DNA of 64,000 nt, from contig CAXBGS010000001.1 of NCBI GenBank assembly GCA_963975425.1, positions 868,001 through 932,000 of the forward strand. The letters are read 5' to 3'. The notes under the pieces are model-generated. The model made no database searches, had not been told where the DNA came from, and was given only the letters and a program-made list of their open reading frames with translations. The position numbers and the translations under genes were made by a program. How positions within the stretch are numbered: the first letter of the stretch is position 1; every line of letters starts with the position of its first letter. This DNA is from CAXBGS01 sp963975425 (GTDB lineage Bacteria; Planctomycetota; Planctomycetia; Pirellulales; Pirellulaceae). Shown here piece after piece: positions 49,687 to 57,832 of this stretch.

Positions 49687-50238
49687 CTAAGCGGGGCCCA
49701 GCCCCATCGCTCTGCGCCACGCGCTCATTTGCCCGACATGCAACATGACGTGGCCGCCGACATAGAAAGCCATCATCGCGCCCTTGGTCGGAAATTTGCC
49801 TCGCATCGCTTCGTTGGGATTCGGTTCCATCAAGACCGCATCGTCAGCCGCGTCCAGGGCATCTGCGGCAGCTCGATACGATTCCAACATGGCGCTGACG
49901 ACTTCGTCCATGGGCGGATAAATCGTGCCGTGGGGGTCATCGACGCATGTTGCATCCTTCGAGAATACCTTTTCAAACGCTTCGGAAGGCTCGTAAGCCG
50001 TTGCGTCTTGCCCGACTTGGTCGATGACACGACACGCGTACAGACTCAGATGTCCCAAAATGAATGCTGGGTGATTGGATTCGATCGTTGTGTCGCCCAC
50101 TTTTGCGAGCCTGGCAAAGTTTTCCGGCGTGACGTCTTTTAGCAAGCGTTCGACATAGCCGATTCCAAGGCGAGCCGATGCGGAAATCATGGGGCCAATA
50201 TTTGATGCCATCGTCGAAGTAGTCCTTGAATCTGTCAT
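49687..50238 (-). CDS. DinB-like (YfiT/DUF664 superfamily) protein
   Basis: A 183-aa four-helix DinB-like protein, usually metal-binding and of varied thiol-transfer or hydrolase function. Candidate metal ligands are the His in SNHPAFILGHL and the closing GGHVMLHVGQMSAWRRAMG, a typical DinB C-terminal helix. No signal peptide. It stands alone between mutL and a PEP-CTERM gene. Specific function cannot be read. Confidence 0.72.
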   Translation of the reverse strand: MTDSRTTSTMASNIGPMISASARLGIGYVERLLKDVTPENFARLAKVGDTTIESNHPAFILGHLSLYACRVIDQVGQDATAYEPSEAFEKVFSKDATCVDDPHGTIYPPMDEVVSAMLESYRAAADALDAADDAVLMEPNPNEAMRGKFPTKGAMMAFYVGGHVMLHVGQMSAWRRAMGLGPA

Positions 50239-50480
50239 TGCGGAATGGGTCTCGTATTTATCAACTTTTCACCGGCCGTTGGCCAGATGACCATAGTGGC
50301 AACGTCTTGCTCTTATTGCCGAGTGCAGCACGGTGCCTGAGTCTTCCAATGTACAAGTGCACTCCTATCACGCCACCCGCGAGCAAAATAGTCTTTCGGC
50401 GCCAGCAGAAAACATCCTGACTAGCATTTTCGATGCAAAGCAAACGACTTGCCAAATCGGCCCACATCTAGGAATCCATC

Positions 50481-51449
50481 TTGCGAAGTCAATGCAACCC
50501 AAAGACCTTGTCACTTGTTTGTTCGGCTTGCTTCGCGGTTTCGATGCTGACCGTGCCAGCGCAAGGGGCAACGATGTCCGTCATCTTTAGCGAATCGTTT
50601 GATTCCCCAGCCAGCGCGGGCCAGTTTACCGAGCGAGCATTCGGGCCGGATAACTTTCGCAGCTATGGGTTTGATTACTCGGCAGGACCATCGTCGCGAT
50701 TGACGTCGCCGATCGGGTCAGCACCGGGCGGCGGATCGATGACCGGGCTGTTGGTCGCTGCCAATCAAACGGGAATCTATACCGCTGCCGGACTGAACTT
50801 TTACCCAAACATACCGGCACAGAGCGGCTCGTACCGTTTGCAATTCGATGTCTATGCTGGAGTCAATAACGTCGCTGGCACCACAGAAATGATCTCCGCC
50901 GGCGCACAAGCCTCGGGCGATCGGGTCAACATCGACGCGGGCAACTTTCGCGACCGCGACGGCGATTGGTTTCAAACGTCGACCGACGGCGGCATCGGGA
51001 ACGATTACATTACCTTCACGCGTCGAAGCGGAACACAAATCGCAGAAACGCAACTGAACAACACCGATCCGAATTTGCAACTTGCATTCCCGTCAACGAC
51101 GTATCCGGTCGCGGGCTCACCCGGTGAAGGTTGGACCACGGTGACCGTTGACGCGGATTCGGAAACGACGACGTTCATGCTGAACGGAGTGACGATCTCG
51201 AGCATCTCGAATTCCGATTGGACCAGCGGCAAACCGTTTTTCGGGTACTCGGACTTGTTCCGATCGGTTGCCGGCGGTGAGACACCATCGGTTTGGAGCG
51301 GCATTGACTTTGACCCGTTTAACGCCAGCTATGCCATTTTCGACAATATCACCGTTTCGGTTCCCAGTGCCCCAGTTCCCGAACCGACTTCGGTGTTGAT
51401 CGCGATCGGCTTGACAGGCCTGTCACTGATCCGCCGACGATCTCGTTAA
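50481..51449 (+). CDS. PEP-CTERM sorting domain protein
   Basis: A 322-aa exported protein. N-terminal signal peptide (SLVCSACFAVSMLTVPAQGA-), a beta-rich body with a lectin/LamG-like feel (GSYRLQFDVYAGVNNV, GWTTVTVDADSETTTFMLNG), and a C-terminal sorting tripartite sequence: VPEPTSVL, hydrophobic helix AIGLTGLSLI and RRRSR. Such proteins are processed by exosortase and displayed in the envelope or exopolysaccharide. TTG 50481 is taken as the start because AGGA lies seven bases upstream. The 3' end overlaps the convergent DUF1853 gene by four bases. Confidence 0.9.
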   Translation: MRSQCNPKTLSLVCSACFAVSMLTVPAQGATMSVIFSESFDSPASAGQFTERAFGPDNFRSYGFDYSAGPSSRLTSPIGSAPGGGSMTGLLVAANQTGIYTAAGLNFYPNIPAQSGSYRLQFDVYAGVNNVAGTTEMISAGAQASGDRVNIDAGNFRDRDGDWFQTSTDGGIGNDYITFTRRSGTQIAETQLNNTDPNLQLAFPSTTYPVAGSPGEGWTTVTVDADSETTTFMLNGVTISSISNSDWTSGKPFFGYSDLFRSVAGGETPSVWSGIDFDPFNASYAIFDNITVSVPSAPVPEPTSVLIAIGLTGLSLIRRRSR

Positions 51450-52315
51450 TCGATCGTCTCTGGCCAACTATCACCGACAACCATCAATCGGCAAACTTCG
51501 CTGGAGAGGCTTGTCGAAAAGCAGCCGATCATGACGGGATGCTTCTCGATGCGAAAATGCCGTTGAAGTTGTTCCACGACGTGGTCTTGGTTCGCCGCGG
51601 CCGAATCCACATCGTCGCCTCGTGCGGACAACCAAAACGGCTTCCGCAGGACGCGATAGGTATGGCTTGCCGGCTGGCGGCCAAACCAATCAAGCTCCGA
51701 TTCACGGATCCAGACCCCTCGCGGGTGCCCCGGCGCAAGAATCGATGATGCGCCAGTCGATACCGGTTCACCGGGACGGTAAAAGATCATTCCGCGGACC
51801 CAGTTCGACTTCGTAATGGGTTCCAAAGCACCGGCGCCGATTCGGATTCGGGCCATCTCAAGATCGCTCAGCGGCAATTGGTGCTGGTGCAATCGCTGCG
51901 TCTTCCGCTCCAACGTATCGCGAGCATTGGGGCCGATGTAGTGACTGCCAATCACTCTCTGGCCGGCCACGTACAAGTAGAACTTGACGGCCGTTTCAAG
52001 ATGCACATGTCGCGCATCAGCGTCACGGTAGACAAAGTCCAATTCGCCGATGGTTCGATTGCCATCGCGAATTTGCAGGCTGTGGCGAATGTCGCTGTAG
52101 TCAGCGTGGTGAACCAGGTAGTAATGGACCAAGTTTTCGAAATAGTGGCCGACACGTCGAGTCACCTTGTCCGATAAAAACGCGACCAAGCGTTCTTCGT
52201 TGACGAGTTCTCGCGACAAGGGGACGCTCGGTCGCCATGAATGTCGAATAAGCGGTGGGCTGTTAACGACCCACAACAGATCATCGACGAACCGTCTGTG
52301 TTGCATCTGCGACAT
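51446..52315 (-). CDS. DUF1853 family protein
   Basis: A 289-aa cytoplasmic protein matching the DUF1853 pattern: an N-terminal LLWVVNSPPLI, then RVGHYFENLVHYYL, TIGELDFVYRDADARHVHLETAVKFYL (core with Glu, Asp and Glu-Lys spacing resembling a nuclease-like fold), and a C-terminal region with NWVRGMIFYRPGE and SELDWFGRQ. No function is established. The start is taken as ATG 52315, just after a TTG. The ELDFV...ETAVKF arrangement is reminiscent of PD-(D/E)XK enzymes, but that is only an inference from spacing. Confidence 0.78.
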   Translation of the reverse strand: MSQMQHRRFVDDLLWVVNSPPLIRHSWRPSVPLSRELVNEERLVAFLSDKVTRRVGHYFENLVHYYLVHHADYSDIRHSLQIRDGNRTIGELDFVYRDADARHVHLETAVKFYLYVAGQRVIGSHYIGPNARDTLERKTQRLHQHQLPLSDLEMARIRIGAGALEPITKSNWVRGMIFYRPGEPVSTGASSILAPGHPRGVWIRESELDWFGRQPASHTYRVLRKPFWLSARGDDVDSAAANQDHVVEQLQRHFRIEKHPVMIGCFSTSLSSEVCRLMVVGDSWPETID

Positions 52316-52446
52316 CAAGCCGTCAATGGTTGCACAAGTTTACGATTGCCGTCTCGCTGAATGGTCAAGTGACATGCGCGGCTCGAATTCTGATGCTTCG
52401 GATGCAATTCGGTACATCTGTAGGTGAGCGTGTGCAGCTAGGATGC

Positions 52447-53397
52447 TCACAAAGCAAACGCCGCTTGGACAACTGCCTTTGACTTTCTTAAGCCTTCCGC
52501 CGCCACTTCATTCGCGTCACGCTTCCAGTATTCAGGGTTGAACAATTCCAATGAGAACGTACCTGCAAAGCCATTGTCGATTAGTTGCCGAATGATCTTT
52601 GGCAGCGGACAGATTCCGTCACCAGGAAACACCCGATGTTTGTCGCCGATTTCGGACAATGGAGGATCAGCCGGATAGTCGTTCATGTGAAAACAATGAA
52701 TGCGTGACGCTTCGATCATGGCGAGTCCCGCGAAATCGTTGCCGCCTTTATAGATGTGATAAAAGTCCGGCAGCACACAGGCATCGGAATGACCGGCACC
52801 GGCGGCGACGTAGGCCAATTCGCTAAGCTTGCTGAGTGTCGCTGATGGCCCCCAAAGTTCTAGTTGAGGCACGACGCCTTCGTCGGCGCCAATTTCCAGC
52901 AGCTTTCGGTAGCGGTCGGCGATATCGGGTAGGGCGGGCTGAGGACTGGACGCCTTGTTCGCTCCCACCGGCGGCGCGGCGATCCGTGTGCCTCCGATCG
53001 CTTTGACCAGTTTCATGTCGGCGCGCGCCTGTTCAAGTCCGGCATTTCGCTCTGCATCATCGTCGACAATCCACTTGGCGAACCCGATCGCGCTGTCGAC
53101 GGTCAGCCCGGCATCCTCGATCTGTTTTCGCAGATCGTCAAGTTTTCCGCCGTCGTTGACATAGCTTTCCAGATCGCGAATCCATGGTTCGATTCCGTCG
53201 TAACCGGCGTTGGCGGCGACCTCGATCTGCTTGTCGATGGGCAGTTCTTGGCCGCGAATGGTGCTCATATTTAGTGCGAATCGGACGGGCATTTCGGTAG
53301 ATTCGTTGGAGGCTGGGGCTGCTTGCACTGACGAATTGGCAAGCGAGTAAGCGGCAGCGACACCGCTGGCTAAAAGAAAGTCTCGGCGATCAGTCAT
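52447..53397 (-). CDS. Exported sugar phosphate isomerase/epimerase (TIM barrel)
   Basis: A 316-aa xylose-isomerase-like TIM barrel. The N terminus has a twin-arginine-type signal (TDRRDFLLASGVAAAYSLA). Metal-site candidates are the Glu in YDGIEPW, the Glu in QLELWG, the Asp and His in LPDFYHIYKGG, the HCFHMNDYP strand and the Glu in FSLELFN. It stands alone after a short intergenic stretch. Many planctomycete paralogues act on uncommon sugars or inositols; the substrate is not known. Confidence 0.88.
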   Translation of the reverse strand: MTDRRDFLLASGVAAAYSLANSSVQAAPASNESTEMPVRFALNMSTIRGQELPIDKQIEVAANAGYDGIEPWIRDLESYVNDGGKLDDLRKQIEDAGLTVDSAIGFAKWIVDDDAERNAGLEQARADMKLVKAIGGTRIAAPPVGANKASSPQPALPDIADRYRKLLEIGADEGVVPQLELWGPSATLSKLSELAYVAAGAGHSDACVLPDFYHIYKGGNDFAGLAMIEASRIHCFHMNDYPADPPLSEIGDKHRVFPGDGICPLPKIIRQLIDNGFAGTFSLELFNPEYWKRDANEVAAEGLRKSKAVVQAAFAL

Positions 53398-53532
53398 GGC
53401 GGGTCTCGGGTAGGTGGGTATTCACGAGTGCGAATATAGCGGAACCGCGCGGCCGGTTGGCCCAAGATCATGCACTTATTGCCAAGCGAGACCATCAATG
53501 ATGATTGATCCATCAAGCCGCCGCGGTAAAGG

Positions 53533-54081
53533 CTACCGCCGCAGCGACGACATGCGTAATGCTTGATCCGCGGCGGAACCGAAGACACGTCGGAACTCCG
53601 TTGCCGCGAGATCGCTTAAGCGTGGCGACAACATCGCGATTGCGGTCTGGTAACCCCTGAACGATGCCGACCGATTGCCCTTTTGATACTGCATGCGTGC
53701 GTAGCGGACGATGGCCTTGCCGTCGCGATCGGGATCGGCCTTTCGGTTGACTTGCGCGCCACGGCGTGACTGCATGAACTGTTGCGGCGTTCCGCCCAAG
53801 ATGGCTCGATCCATTTCATCCAAATCGATGATGGTCGCTTTGACGCTGGCCTGTGATACCGACTGGGACGAACCCAACTGATTGCCCAATCCTCCGTTGC
53901 GAGTGACACCAGAGGACGATGCGCGGTTGCCGCCTAAGAAAGCTGTTCCGCCATCGGGAACGACAACCGAGCCGGAATAAGAAAAAGTTGAGATCGACGG
54001 CAACTGAACCACTTGGCCTTGCTGGGCCTGCACCGAGACGACCGTGAGCATCCATCCGGTAATGACGAGCAGAGTTCGCAT
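53533..54081 (-). CDS. Small secreted protein with secretin-like VPDGGT motif
   Basis: A 182-aa exported protein with signal peptide (TLLVITGWMLTVVSVQAQ-). The mature N-terminal part has SVVVPDGGTAFLGG, which resembles the signature of bacterial secretins (V-x-DGxT-x-x-LGG), followed by a Gly/Ser-rich linker and an alpha-helical C-terminal half (AIVRYARMQYQKGNRSASFRG). The full secretin domain is absent, so it is not itself an outer-membrane secretin. It begins nine bases after the MsrA stop and has AAGG upstream, so the two are likely co-transcribed. Function unknown. Confidence 0.65.
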   Translation of the reverse strand: MRTLLVITGWMLTVVSVQAQQGQVVQLPSISTFSYSGSVVVPDGGTAFLGGNRASSSGVTRNGGLGNQLGSSQSVSQASVKATIIDLDEMDRAILGGTPQQFMQSRRGAQVNRKADPDRDGKAIVRYARMQYQKGNRSASFRGYQTAIAMLSPRLSDLAATEFRRVFGSAADQALRMSSLRR

Positions 54082-54090
54082 GAGATCGCC

Positions 54091-54855
54091 TTAAGGTTGA
54101 GTCTCTTTTAGCTTGTCACTGAATTCTTTTTGTGCCTTCAACACTTTGCCGCGGACGACGTATTGGCAGTACTGTGCATTCGGGTTCAAACGAAAATAGT
54201 CTTGGTGATATTCTTCGGCGGGATAAAATTCCGTCGCCCGTTCCAGCTTGGTGACGATCCGACTGCGGAACTTTCCAGATGCATCCAGTTTTCTGATGAA
54301 TTTCTTGGCCGCAACTCGTTCTTCTTCCGAGTGGAAAAAAATGCTGCTGCGATACTGAGGTCCTTCATCGGCACCTTGTCGATTCAACGTCGTGGGATCA
54401 TGCGTCTTGAAAAATATTTCCAGCAGTTCGTCGTAGCTGATTTTGTCAGGGTCGTAGTAAACTTCGACCGCTTCGGCATGCCCCGTCTTTTTGCCGCAGA
54501 CTTGTTCATAAGTCGGGTTGGGGACGTGACCGCCGATGTAGCCCGAAACGACATCGTTGACACCCTTCATCCGTTCGAACACGGCTTCGGTACACCAAAA
54601 GCATCCGCCGGCCAGTGTCACGACAGATTCCTTGGGTTTATCCGAATCGCCCGTTGCCTGTGGTGATGAGGTTGCCTGGGTTGAGGACTTCGCCTGGCTT
54701 GAGGACTTCGCCGCTGCCTCAGGATCGTCAGCCATCGCGTGACCCGCATTCCACCAAGCAGTGAATGCCAGCAGGATCGCCGCGGTAAACAGGCGTCGGC
54801 CCATTCGATTTGCCGACAAAGTGCTGGGATGGGTCAGGATCGAGTTCATTTGCAT
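54091..54855 (-). CDS. msrA: Exported peptide-methionine (S)-S-oxide reductase
   Basis: MsrA reduces the S-diastereomer of methionine sulfoxide in proteins. The catalytic motif GCFWCTE (about residue 86) is followed by VVSGYIGG, HAEAVEVYYDPDKISYDELL, QYRSSIFF and TEFYPAEEYHQDYFRLN. The protein is 254 aa, longer than cytosolic MsrA (about 180-210), because of a signal peptide (RRLFTAAILLAFTAWWNAGHAMA) and a Ser/Thr/Gln-rich linker (SQAKSSTQATSSPQAT). It should act in the periplasm or envelope. AAAGG lies just upstream. It heads a two-gene unit with the small secreted protein. Confidence 0.93.
   Translation of the reverse strand: MQMNSILTHPSTLSANRMGRRLFTAAILLAFTAWWNAGHAMADDPEAAAKSSSQAKSSTQATSSPQATGDSDKPKESVVTLAGGCFWCTEAVFERMKGVNDVVSGYIGGHVPNPTYEQVCGKKTGHAEAVEVYYDPDKISYDELLEIFFKTHDPTTLNRQGADEGPQYRSSIFFHSEEERVAAKKFIRKLDASGKFRSRIVTKLERATEFYPAEEYHQDYFRLNPNAQYCQYVVRGKVLKAQKEFSDKLKETQP
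54675..54710 (-). repeat. 18-bp direct repeat in msrA linker
   Basis: Two adjacent 18-base copies (54675-54692 and 54693-54710) differing at one base, encoding the Ser/Gln/Ala-rich linker between signal peptide and catalytic domain. Confidence 0.8.
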
Positions 54856-55031
54856 AAACCTTTTGCGTGTGACGGCGGTTAATCAGTTCTGGTTCAGGGT
54901 ATAGATTACGACGCCGCGGATGCCAGATTAGCAACAGCGGATGCTCTGTTTCTATCATAGGCCAGTCATCAACCGGCGACAGGATGCAATCGAGCGGTAC
55001 ACGACGACTGAAACGAAAAAATAGGATCGAA

Positions 55032-55475
55032 ATGACGTTGTTTTATGACTTTCACCACACCGTGACCGACGACGAGATTGATTCGCAGGGGCACGTCGAC
55101 AACCTGCAGTACCTACGCTGGACACTCGGCGCCGCCGCGGGCCACTCGGCCGCATGTGGGTGGGATAAAAAGTCGGCATTGGCCAGTGGATTTGGCTGGG
55201 TGGTCCGCAGCCACGAAGCGAAATACCGGGCCGCCGCGATGGCCGGCGATGCGATCATCGTCCGAACTTGGATCAGCGACGTTGGTCGTTACGCGTCGAT
55301 GCGCAAATACGTTGTCTGCCGAATGAACGAGCCCGAAGTGTTGACACGCGTCCAGACCCGCTGGGTGTATGTCGACTTGCGAGTCCATCAAGTCGTCGCC
55401 GTTCCGCAGACCATCGTTGATGGAATGTCGGTCTGCAAGACTCAGCCGCCGCTGCCGTGGGAAGATGCCGGTTGA
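55032..55475 (+). CDS. Acyl-CoA thioesterase (hotdog, 4HBT family)
   Basis: A 147-aa hotdog-fold thioesterase. The conserved catalytic Asp/Gly/His block is DDEIDSQGHVDNLQYLRW, near the N terminus, as in YbgC/4-hydroxybenzoyl-CoA thioesterase-like enzymes, and the RVQTRWVYVDL strand closes the hotdog. ATG 55032 has AGGA five bases upstream; an upstream in-frame start at 54984 is less likely. Substrate range unknown. Confidence 0.85.
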   Translation: MTLFYDFHHTVTDDEIDSQGHVDNLQYLRWTLGAAAGHSAACGWDKKSALASGFGWVVRSHEAKYRAAAMAGDAIIVRTWISDVGRYASMRKYVVCRMNEPEVLTRVQTRWVYVDLRVHQVVAVPQTIVDGMSVCKTQPPLPWEDAG

Positions 55476-55643
55476 GAAAAGGCAACGTCAGTAAGTTTCA
55501 CCGATTCAGAAGACGTCTTCGCAAGCGAATCTTGAATTCGGCCAGAGCGTGAAAACTTGCGCAGCCCCGCGCCGTTGGCCAACCCATTGATGCGATGGTG
55601 AGTTAAGCTTTTTGCGAACGGCACACAGAACAGGAAGCAATCG

Positions 55644-56072
55644 ATGTCAGTGCAATCAACAAAGCAAAACCCGTTTCACGGCTGGCTAGTACTTTACTTG
55701 AATTTTATCGGGTACGTCTCGCTGTTGGCGTTTGGCGCCGCAGTGATGCCGTCGTCTTGGATGATCACGACTGCGGATGCGTTGGGTGTCGAACTTGCCG
55801 ATCTGCCGCTTTCGTTCTACTTGGCCCGAAACTTATCGTTGCTGTACGGTTTCGTTGGTGCGACCTTGCTGGTCATCACCCATGATATGTCACGATACGG
55901 TTCGCTTGTTTGGTTTGTCGCTCGCGGCACGTTGTTGTTGGGTGTATTACAGTTGGTCGCCAATTCAATGTCGGGCCTACCGATCTGGTGGACACTGGGC
56001 GAATCCGTCTCGACATTCTGTGGCGGATTATTGATGTGGTGGCTTGATCGCCGTGCACATCAGGACGACTAA
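55644..56072 (+). CDS. Small four-helix membrane protein
   Basis: A 142-aa unknown integral membrane protein with four hydrophobic segments: about 10-35, 58-80, 85-110 and 115-135 (GESVSTFCGGLLMWWL). AGGA lies eight bases before ATG 55644. The resemblance to small MFS/DoxX-like fragments is too weak to name a family. It is followed 86 bases later by another short membrane-anchored gene on the same strand. Confidence 0.65.
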   Translation: MSVQSTKQNPFHGWLVLYLNFIGYVSLLAFGAAVMPSSWMITTADALGVELADLPLSFYLARNLSLLYGFVGATLLVITHDMSRYGSLVWFVARGTLLLGVLQLVANSMSGLPIWWTLGESVSTFCGGLLMWWLDRRAHQDD

Positions 56073-56158
56073 CACGCCAAAACAAACCTGAAACGTTCTG
56101 CGCCCACCCACGCTTGGCAAAGGGAATACCGACCTCCCGGCCCCTAAGGTGAATCGTG

Positions 56159-56656
56159 ATGCGGAATCTGTTTGATACCGATGCGTTCGCGGTCGCAGTG
56201 CTAATCATGTGTTTGTGCACATACCAATTAGCCACCGACCAGCAAGCACGACATGGACTGATCGACTTCGTCGCAGAATTAAAGGTGGCCCCAACGCTGC
56301 AATCGAAATCGGCGGATGAAACGACATTGCCCGGGACCGTCGCCCGTCCAACCACGCAGCTTAACCACGCCGGGGATGTTGCCTCGAACCCACGTGACAC
56401 ACCCACAACAAACGATGAGCAGCAGCACATCAAGTCGCACTCGGATTGGACAAATCAGGCGCGTATCAAGCCGGCCGAGATGTTAGTCGCACCGATTCGA
56501 CCGACGGTTTATCCACGAGCAATTGCTACGGTCGAGTCATGTGGGAGAGCTGCACCCGATGCGATCGGGGCGCAGTTTGAACCCTGTCGTGAACCAGAGT
56601 GTCCTTGCCGGTTCGACTGCGGATTCCCGCATTGCGGGTCGTTTCAGATGAGGTAG
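56159..56656 (+). CDS. Unknown protein with one N-terminal membrane anchor
   Basis: A 165-aa protein with a single hydrophobic segment near the start (FAVAVLIMCLCTYQLA), then a polar Thr/Ser/Pro-rich stretch and a Cys-rich C terminus (EPCREPECPCRFDCGFPHC, seven Cys). AAGGTGA lies seven bases before ATG 56159 and supports the start. The Cys cluster could bind metal or form disulfides. I do not recognise a family. An overlapping open frame on the other strand is judged a shadow. Confidence 0.55.
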   Translation: MRNLFDTDAFAVAVLIMCLCTYQLATDQQARHGLIDFVAELKVAPTLQSKSADETTLPGTVARPTTQLNHAGDVASNPRDTPTTNDEQQHIKSHSDWTNQARIKPAEMLVAPIRPTVYPRAIATVESCGRAAPDAIGAQFEPCREPECPCRFDCGFPHCGSFQMR

Positions 56657-56691
56657 AGAATGAAAGCGGATATTCTTAATGATCGGATCCG

Positions 56692-56943
56692 CTAGGCCGT
56701 GCAAACCTCCCCAGAAGAACTGCACGAGATGTCTTCCGACAGGTGTGCCATCTGTTTGACCAAGCTCAACCAAGCATGCACCGCTCGGCCCGTATTCGGT
56801 TTGCCTTGCAGCGTTTCCAGAACGTCACGGGCGAGAGCTCCCGAGTATTTTGTGCCAATCTCTGACCTTGCCACCAACGTTTTTCGTTCCGATTCACGTG
56901 CTTTGACAAGTTTCACCGCGAGTTGAAGTTCTTCGTCCAACAT
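56692..56943 (-). CDS. Small helical unknown protein
   Basis: An 83-aa protein with an alpha-helical, Lys/Glu-rich first half (LDEELQLAVKLVKARESERK), a short Gly/Pro turn and a second helix (RAVHAWLSLVKQMAHLSED), ending in SCSSSGEVC. ATG 56943 is preceded by AAAGAGG, which supports it over longer forms. It lies between the Cys-rich gene and the sigma factor, on the opposite strand. No function can be inferred. Confidence 0.55.
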   Translation of the reverse strand: MLDEELQLAVKLVKARESERKTLVARSEIGTKYSGALARDVLETLQGKPNTGRAVHAWLSLVKQMAHLSEDISCSSSGEVCTA

Positions 56944-57234
56944 CGATTCTGACCTCTTTCGGTACGGGTTAATGATTAGTCGCGTGCCCTTATCGCATCC
57001 GTATTGACGAGAAAGGCTGACCGAGATGAGTGTCGCCAGAGAACGCCTGCCACGGGTGATTCCATTTGCATCAAATCGAACACGTTCTGCAGAGCGACGT
57101 AGATGAAGCACAGTTGGGGGTAAGAGATTACGCTGGAAAATTAAAAAAATGTGAAATCGCGTGAAGCCGCCATTCTTTCAACGCCGTCAGAGCCGCAAAT
57201 TCGTCCACAATGTCTTGATTGTAAGGACGCTGTG

Positions 57235-57822
57235 GTGATTGATCAGACACGACTCAGCCTGCTGGAACGCGTCCGCGAAACATCAACGGGTGAGTCGTGG
57301 ACAGAGTTTATCGAGGTCTATGGGCCGTTGATTCGCGGCTGGCTTGTGTCGCAGGGCGTTCAGCAACAGGATGCCGATGACGTACAACAAGAAGTCCTGA
57401 CCATGCTGGCAGAAAAGATTTCGACTTTCCGTCACAACGGCCGACGGGGTGCGTTTCGTACTTGGCTGCGGCGTGTCACCGTCAATCGATTGCGGCAACA
57501 CTGGCAAGCACGCCAACGGAACCCAGGTGCCCACGCCGGGCCTGATCTCAGCGAGTTGGCTCATGAATTGGCCGATGACACGAGTCGCATCACCCTGTTC
57601 TGGGACAAACAACATGATCGATTCGTGTTGGAACATCTACTGAAAACGCTCGAAAATCGGTTCCAGCAAAAATCGATGTCGGCGTTTCGTCAAATCGTCT
57701 TGCTGGAACGTCCCGCGCGTGAAGTTGCCCTGGAACTCGGCATGTCGCTGGGTTCGGTGCGTGTGGCACAACATCGCATCCTTCGCGCCTTGCAAGATTG
57801 CGGCCGCGGCATCCTGGATTAG
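57235..57822 (+). CDS. ECF-type RNA polymerase sigma factor
   Basis: A ~195-aa extracytoplasmic-function sigma factor. Region 2 includes DADDVQQEVLTMLAEKI, FRTWLRRVTVNRLRQHW; region 4 includes REVALELGMSLGSVRVAQHRILRALQ (helix-turn-helix). Region 3 is absent, as expected for ECFs. GTG 57235 is preferred because AAGGA lies seven bases upstream and the protein then begins MIDQTRLSLLERVRE, the usual ECF start; a longer frame from GTG 57151 is possible. Its stop is eleven bases before the zinc-finger kinase gene, so both are one unit. This is the planctomycete pattern of ECFs paired with Ser/Thr kinases. Confidence 0.9.
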   Translation: MIDQTRLSLLERVRETSTGESWTEFIEVYGPLIRGWLVSQGVQQQDADDVQQEVLTMLAEKISTFRHNGRRGAFRTWLRRVTVNRLRQHWQARQRNPGAHAGPDLSELAHELADDTSRITLFWDKQHDRFVLEHLLKTLENRFQQKSMSAFRQIVLLERPAREVALELGMSLGSVRVAQHRILRALQDCGRGILD

Positions 57823-57832
57823 TAGAATTGTG

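Noticed and set aside
55876..56433. A 185-aa minus-strand frame overlapping two small + strand genes
   Set aside because: It overlaps both genes, has a Cys-rich, low-complexity start and no ribosome-binding site, whereas the + strand genes have them.
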